NCBI GenBank assembly: GCA_963668015.2
Contig: CAXXCR010000003.1
Span: 43,730-107,729 of the forward strand
Origin: Ilyobacter_A sp963668015
Lineage (GTDB): Bacteria; Fusobacteriota; Fusobacteriia; Fusobacteriales; Fusobacteriaceae
Direction of reading: 5' to 3'
DNA length: 64,000 nt
Shown here: piece after piece, positions 63,342 through 64,000 of the stretch
Layout: each line of letters opens with the position of its first letter
How positions within the stretch are numbered: the first letter of the stretch is position 1
The notes under the pieces: generated by a model
What the model saw: the letters and a program-made list of their open reading frames with translations, nothing else
Told to the model about the DNA's origin: nothing
The model's database searches: none
Translations under genes and position numbers: made by a program

Positions 63342-63699
63342 TTAAAAACAGATAGCAATTAAAAGAATATGATTATTATGTTTGGACTGTTATGGTGTTT
63401 AAAGATTTATAGGTATAATCTAATCGATCTATGCTAAGAATAAGTGGTATTTTTTAAGATAGATAGACTAAGTAAAGTTTTCAAATGAAAATGTACCGGG
63501 GATTAAGAGAGAAAAGATAATATACTTATTTAGAGGGGATCTTAAAAGTTTAAAAAGGTATTGACAATTATTATAAATAGTGTATAGTGTTAATATAATA
63601 ATTTGAAATTTTTTGAAATTAAATAGAAAATTTTGATTTTTTAAAAACAATTTGTACTAACCTAATCAAATAAAAAAGAAAAGGAAGTGAAGGTATATA
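63342..63699 (+). promoter_or_regulatory. AT-rich intergenic region with a promoter (63561-63588)
   Basis: TTGACA (63561-63566), 16 bp and TATAGT (63583-63588) predict a start near 63595 and a leader of about 105 nt for the small gene at 63700. No other gene or structure is recognised in this stretch. Confidence 0.65.
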
Positions 63700-63973
63700 T
63701 GAAAAAGAATGAACTATATGTAAAAATGATTTCAGGAAAAGACGTATGTGAAGTAGAAAGCCAAGCACTTATAACAGCTACTGACCCAAAAGGTATTTGG
63801 TGTGGAAAGTTGACCTTGCAATAAGAGATAAAGTTGGAGATTATTTCCACAGATCACTATTTGGACATATCAGACAAAAAACAGGAGCCTCTATGTTTGA
63901 AGATAGTGAAGTTATAGAAATATTCGGGAACAAATCTGTTTTAAACATTGGGTTTGACATATTATATTTGTAA
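63700..63973 (+). pseudogene. Small gene of unknown function, frameshifted
   Basis: From ATG 63700 (after AAGGAAGTGAAGG) the frame reads MKKNELYVKMISGKDVCEVESQALITATDPKGIWCGK, then hits a stop. One missing base near 63810 (GGAAAGTTGAC) explains it: with one extra G it continues VDLAIRDKVGDYFHRSLFGHIRQKTGASMFEDSEVIEIFGNKSVLNIGFDILYL and ends at 63973, about 91 residues. The family is not recognised. Both halves look like genuine protein sequence. Confidence 0.5.
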
Positions 63974-64000
63974 TTGATGATTGTGTAGAGCCATTGTCAG

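Overview
This window reads as chromosomal DNA of a low-GC, strictly anaerobic, Gram-negative bacterium, most likely a member of the Fusobacteriaceae (Ilyobacter / Propionigenium / Cetobacterium / Psychrilyobacter neighbourhood). The evidence is a complete Na+-type F-ATP synthase operon whose c subunit carries sodium-site residues, outer-membrane and LPS genes (hldD, a kdsC-like phosphatase, a small porin-like protein), oxygen-independent nucleotide reduction (B12-dependent class II plus glycyl-radical class III ribonucleotide reductases) and many radical-SAM-type enzymes. No tRNA, rRNA or CRISPR array was seen. The genus is an inference from protein resemblance.

Layout. 1-1.3 kb: end of an MFS transporter with an atpZ-like gene. 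1.7-8.85 kb: atpI-B-E-F-H-A-G-D-C from one strong promoter to a bidirectional terminator, facing a convergent NAD(P)H-hydrate repair gene. 11.1-21.8 kb: coaE, a cation/proton antiporter, then a long co-directional run (GldA-like dehydrogenase, U32 protein, pgpA, cinA, XRE-cupin regulator, kdsC-like, DAK2-DegV fusion). 21.9-24.2 kb: a PTS EIIA-CBS protein with an ArsB/NhaD-type transporter. 25-30.1 kb: a strongly expressed inositol-type module (SSS sodium symporter, iolC, iolJ-like aldolase, iolG). 30.2-37 kb: an orphan membrane protein, a frameshifted LacI regulator with two identical operators, an Fe-alcohol dehydrogenase, der and ygiQ. 37.5 kb: a porin-like protein. 38.9-45.3 kb: nrdJ, dut, nrdD and nrdG, with a pair of NrdR-like boxes. 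45.3-60.4 kb: long-form manganese pyrophosphatase, ligA, secA and a lipoprotein, a PHP phosphatase, hldD, uppP, pilT, pilC, a frameshifted hemZ and a ComEA-like protein. 60.6-64 kb: an accessory stretch with a decayed IS982-type element and small orphan or broken genes behind strong promoters and a very long leader hairpin.

The genes fit together as a sodium-based anaerobic physiology: the Na+ F-ATPase, a Na+-coupled solute symporter and one or two antiporters share one ion economy. The DNA-precursor genes are grouped (nrdJ-dut-nrdD, nrdG nearby).

The most unusual content is intergenic. Six copies of a roughly 260-bp noncoding repeat, strictly alternating in orientation, are built from short tandem CACAGAG and CACGAAT units in a P-Q-P'-Q' order. 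Some share terminal sequences with a different, strongly structured 460-bp element that lies between nrdD and nrdG. Several genes (DAK2-DegV, lacI, hemZ and two small genes) are broken by single-base shifts; these may be assembly indels or real lesions.
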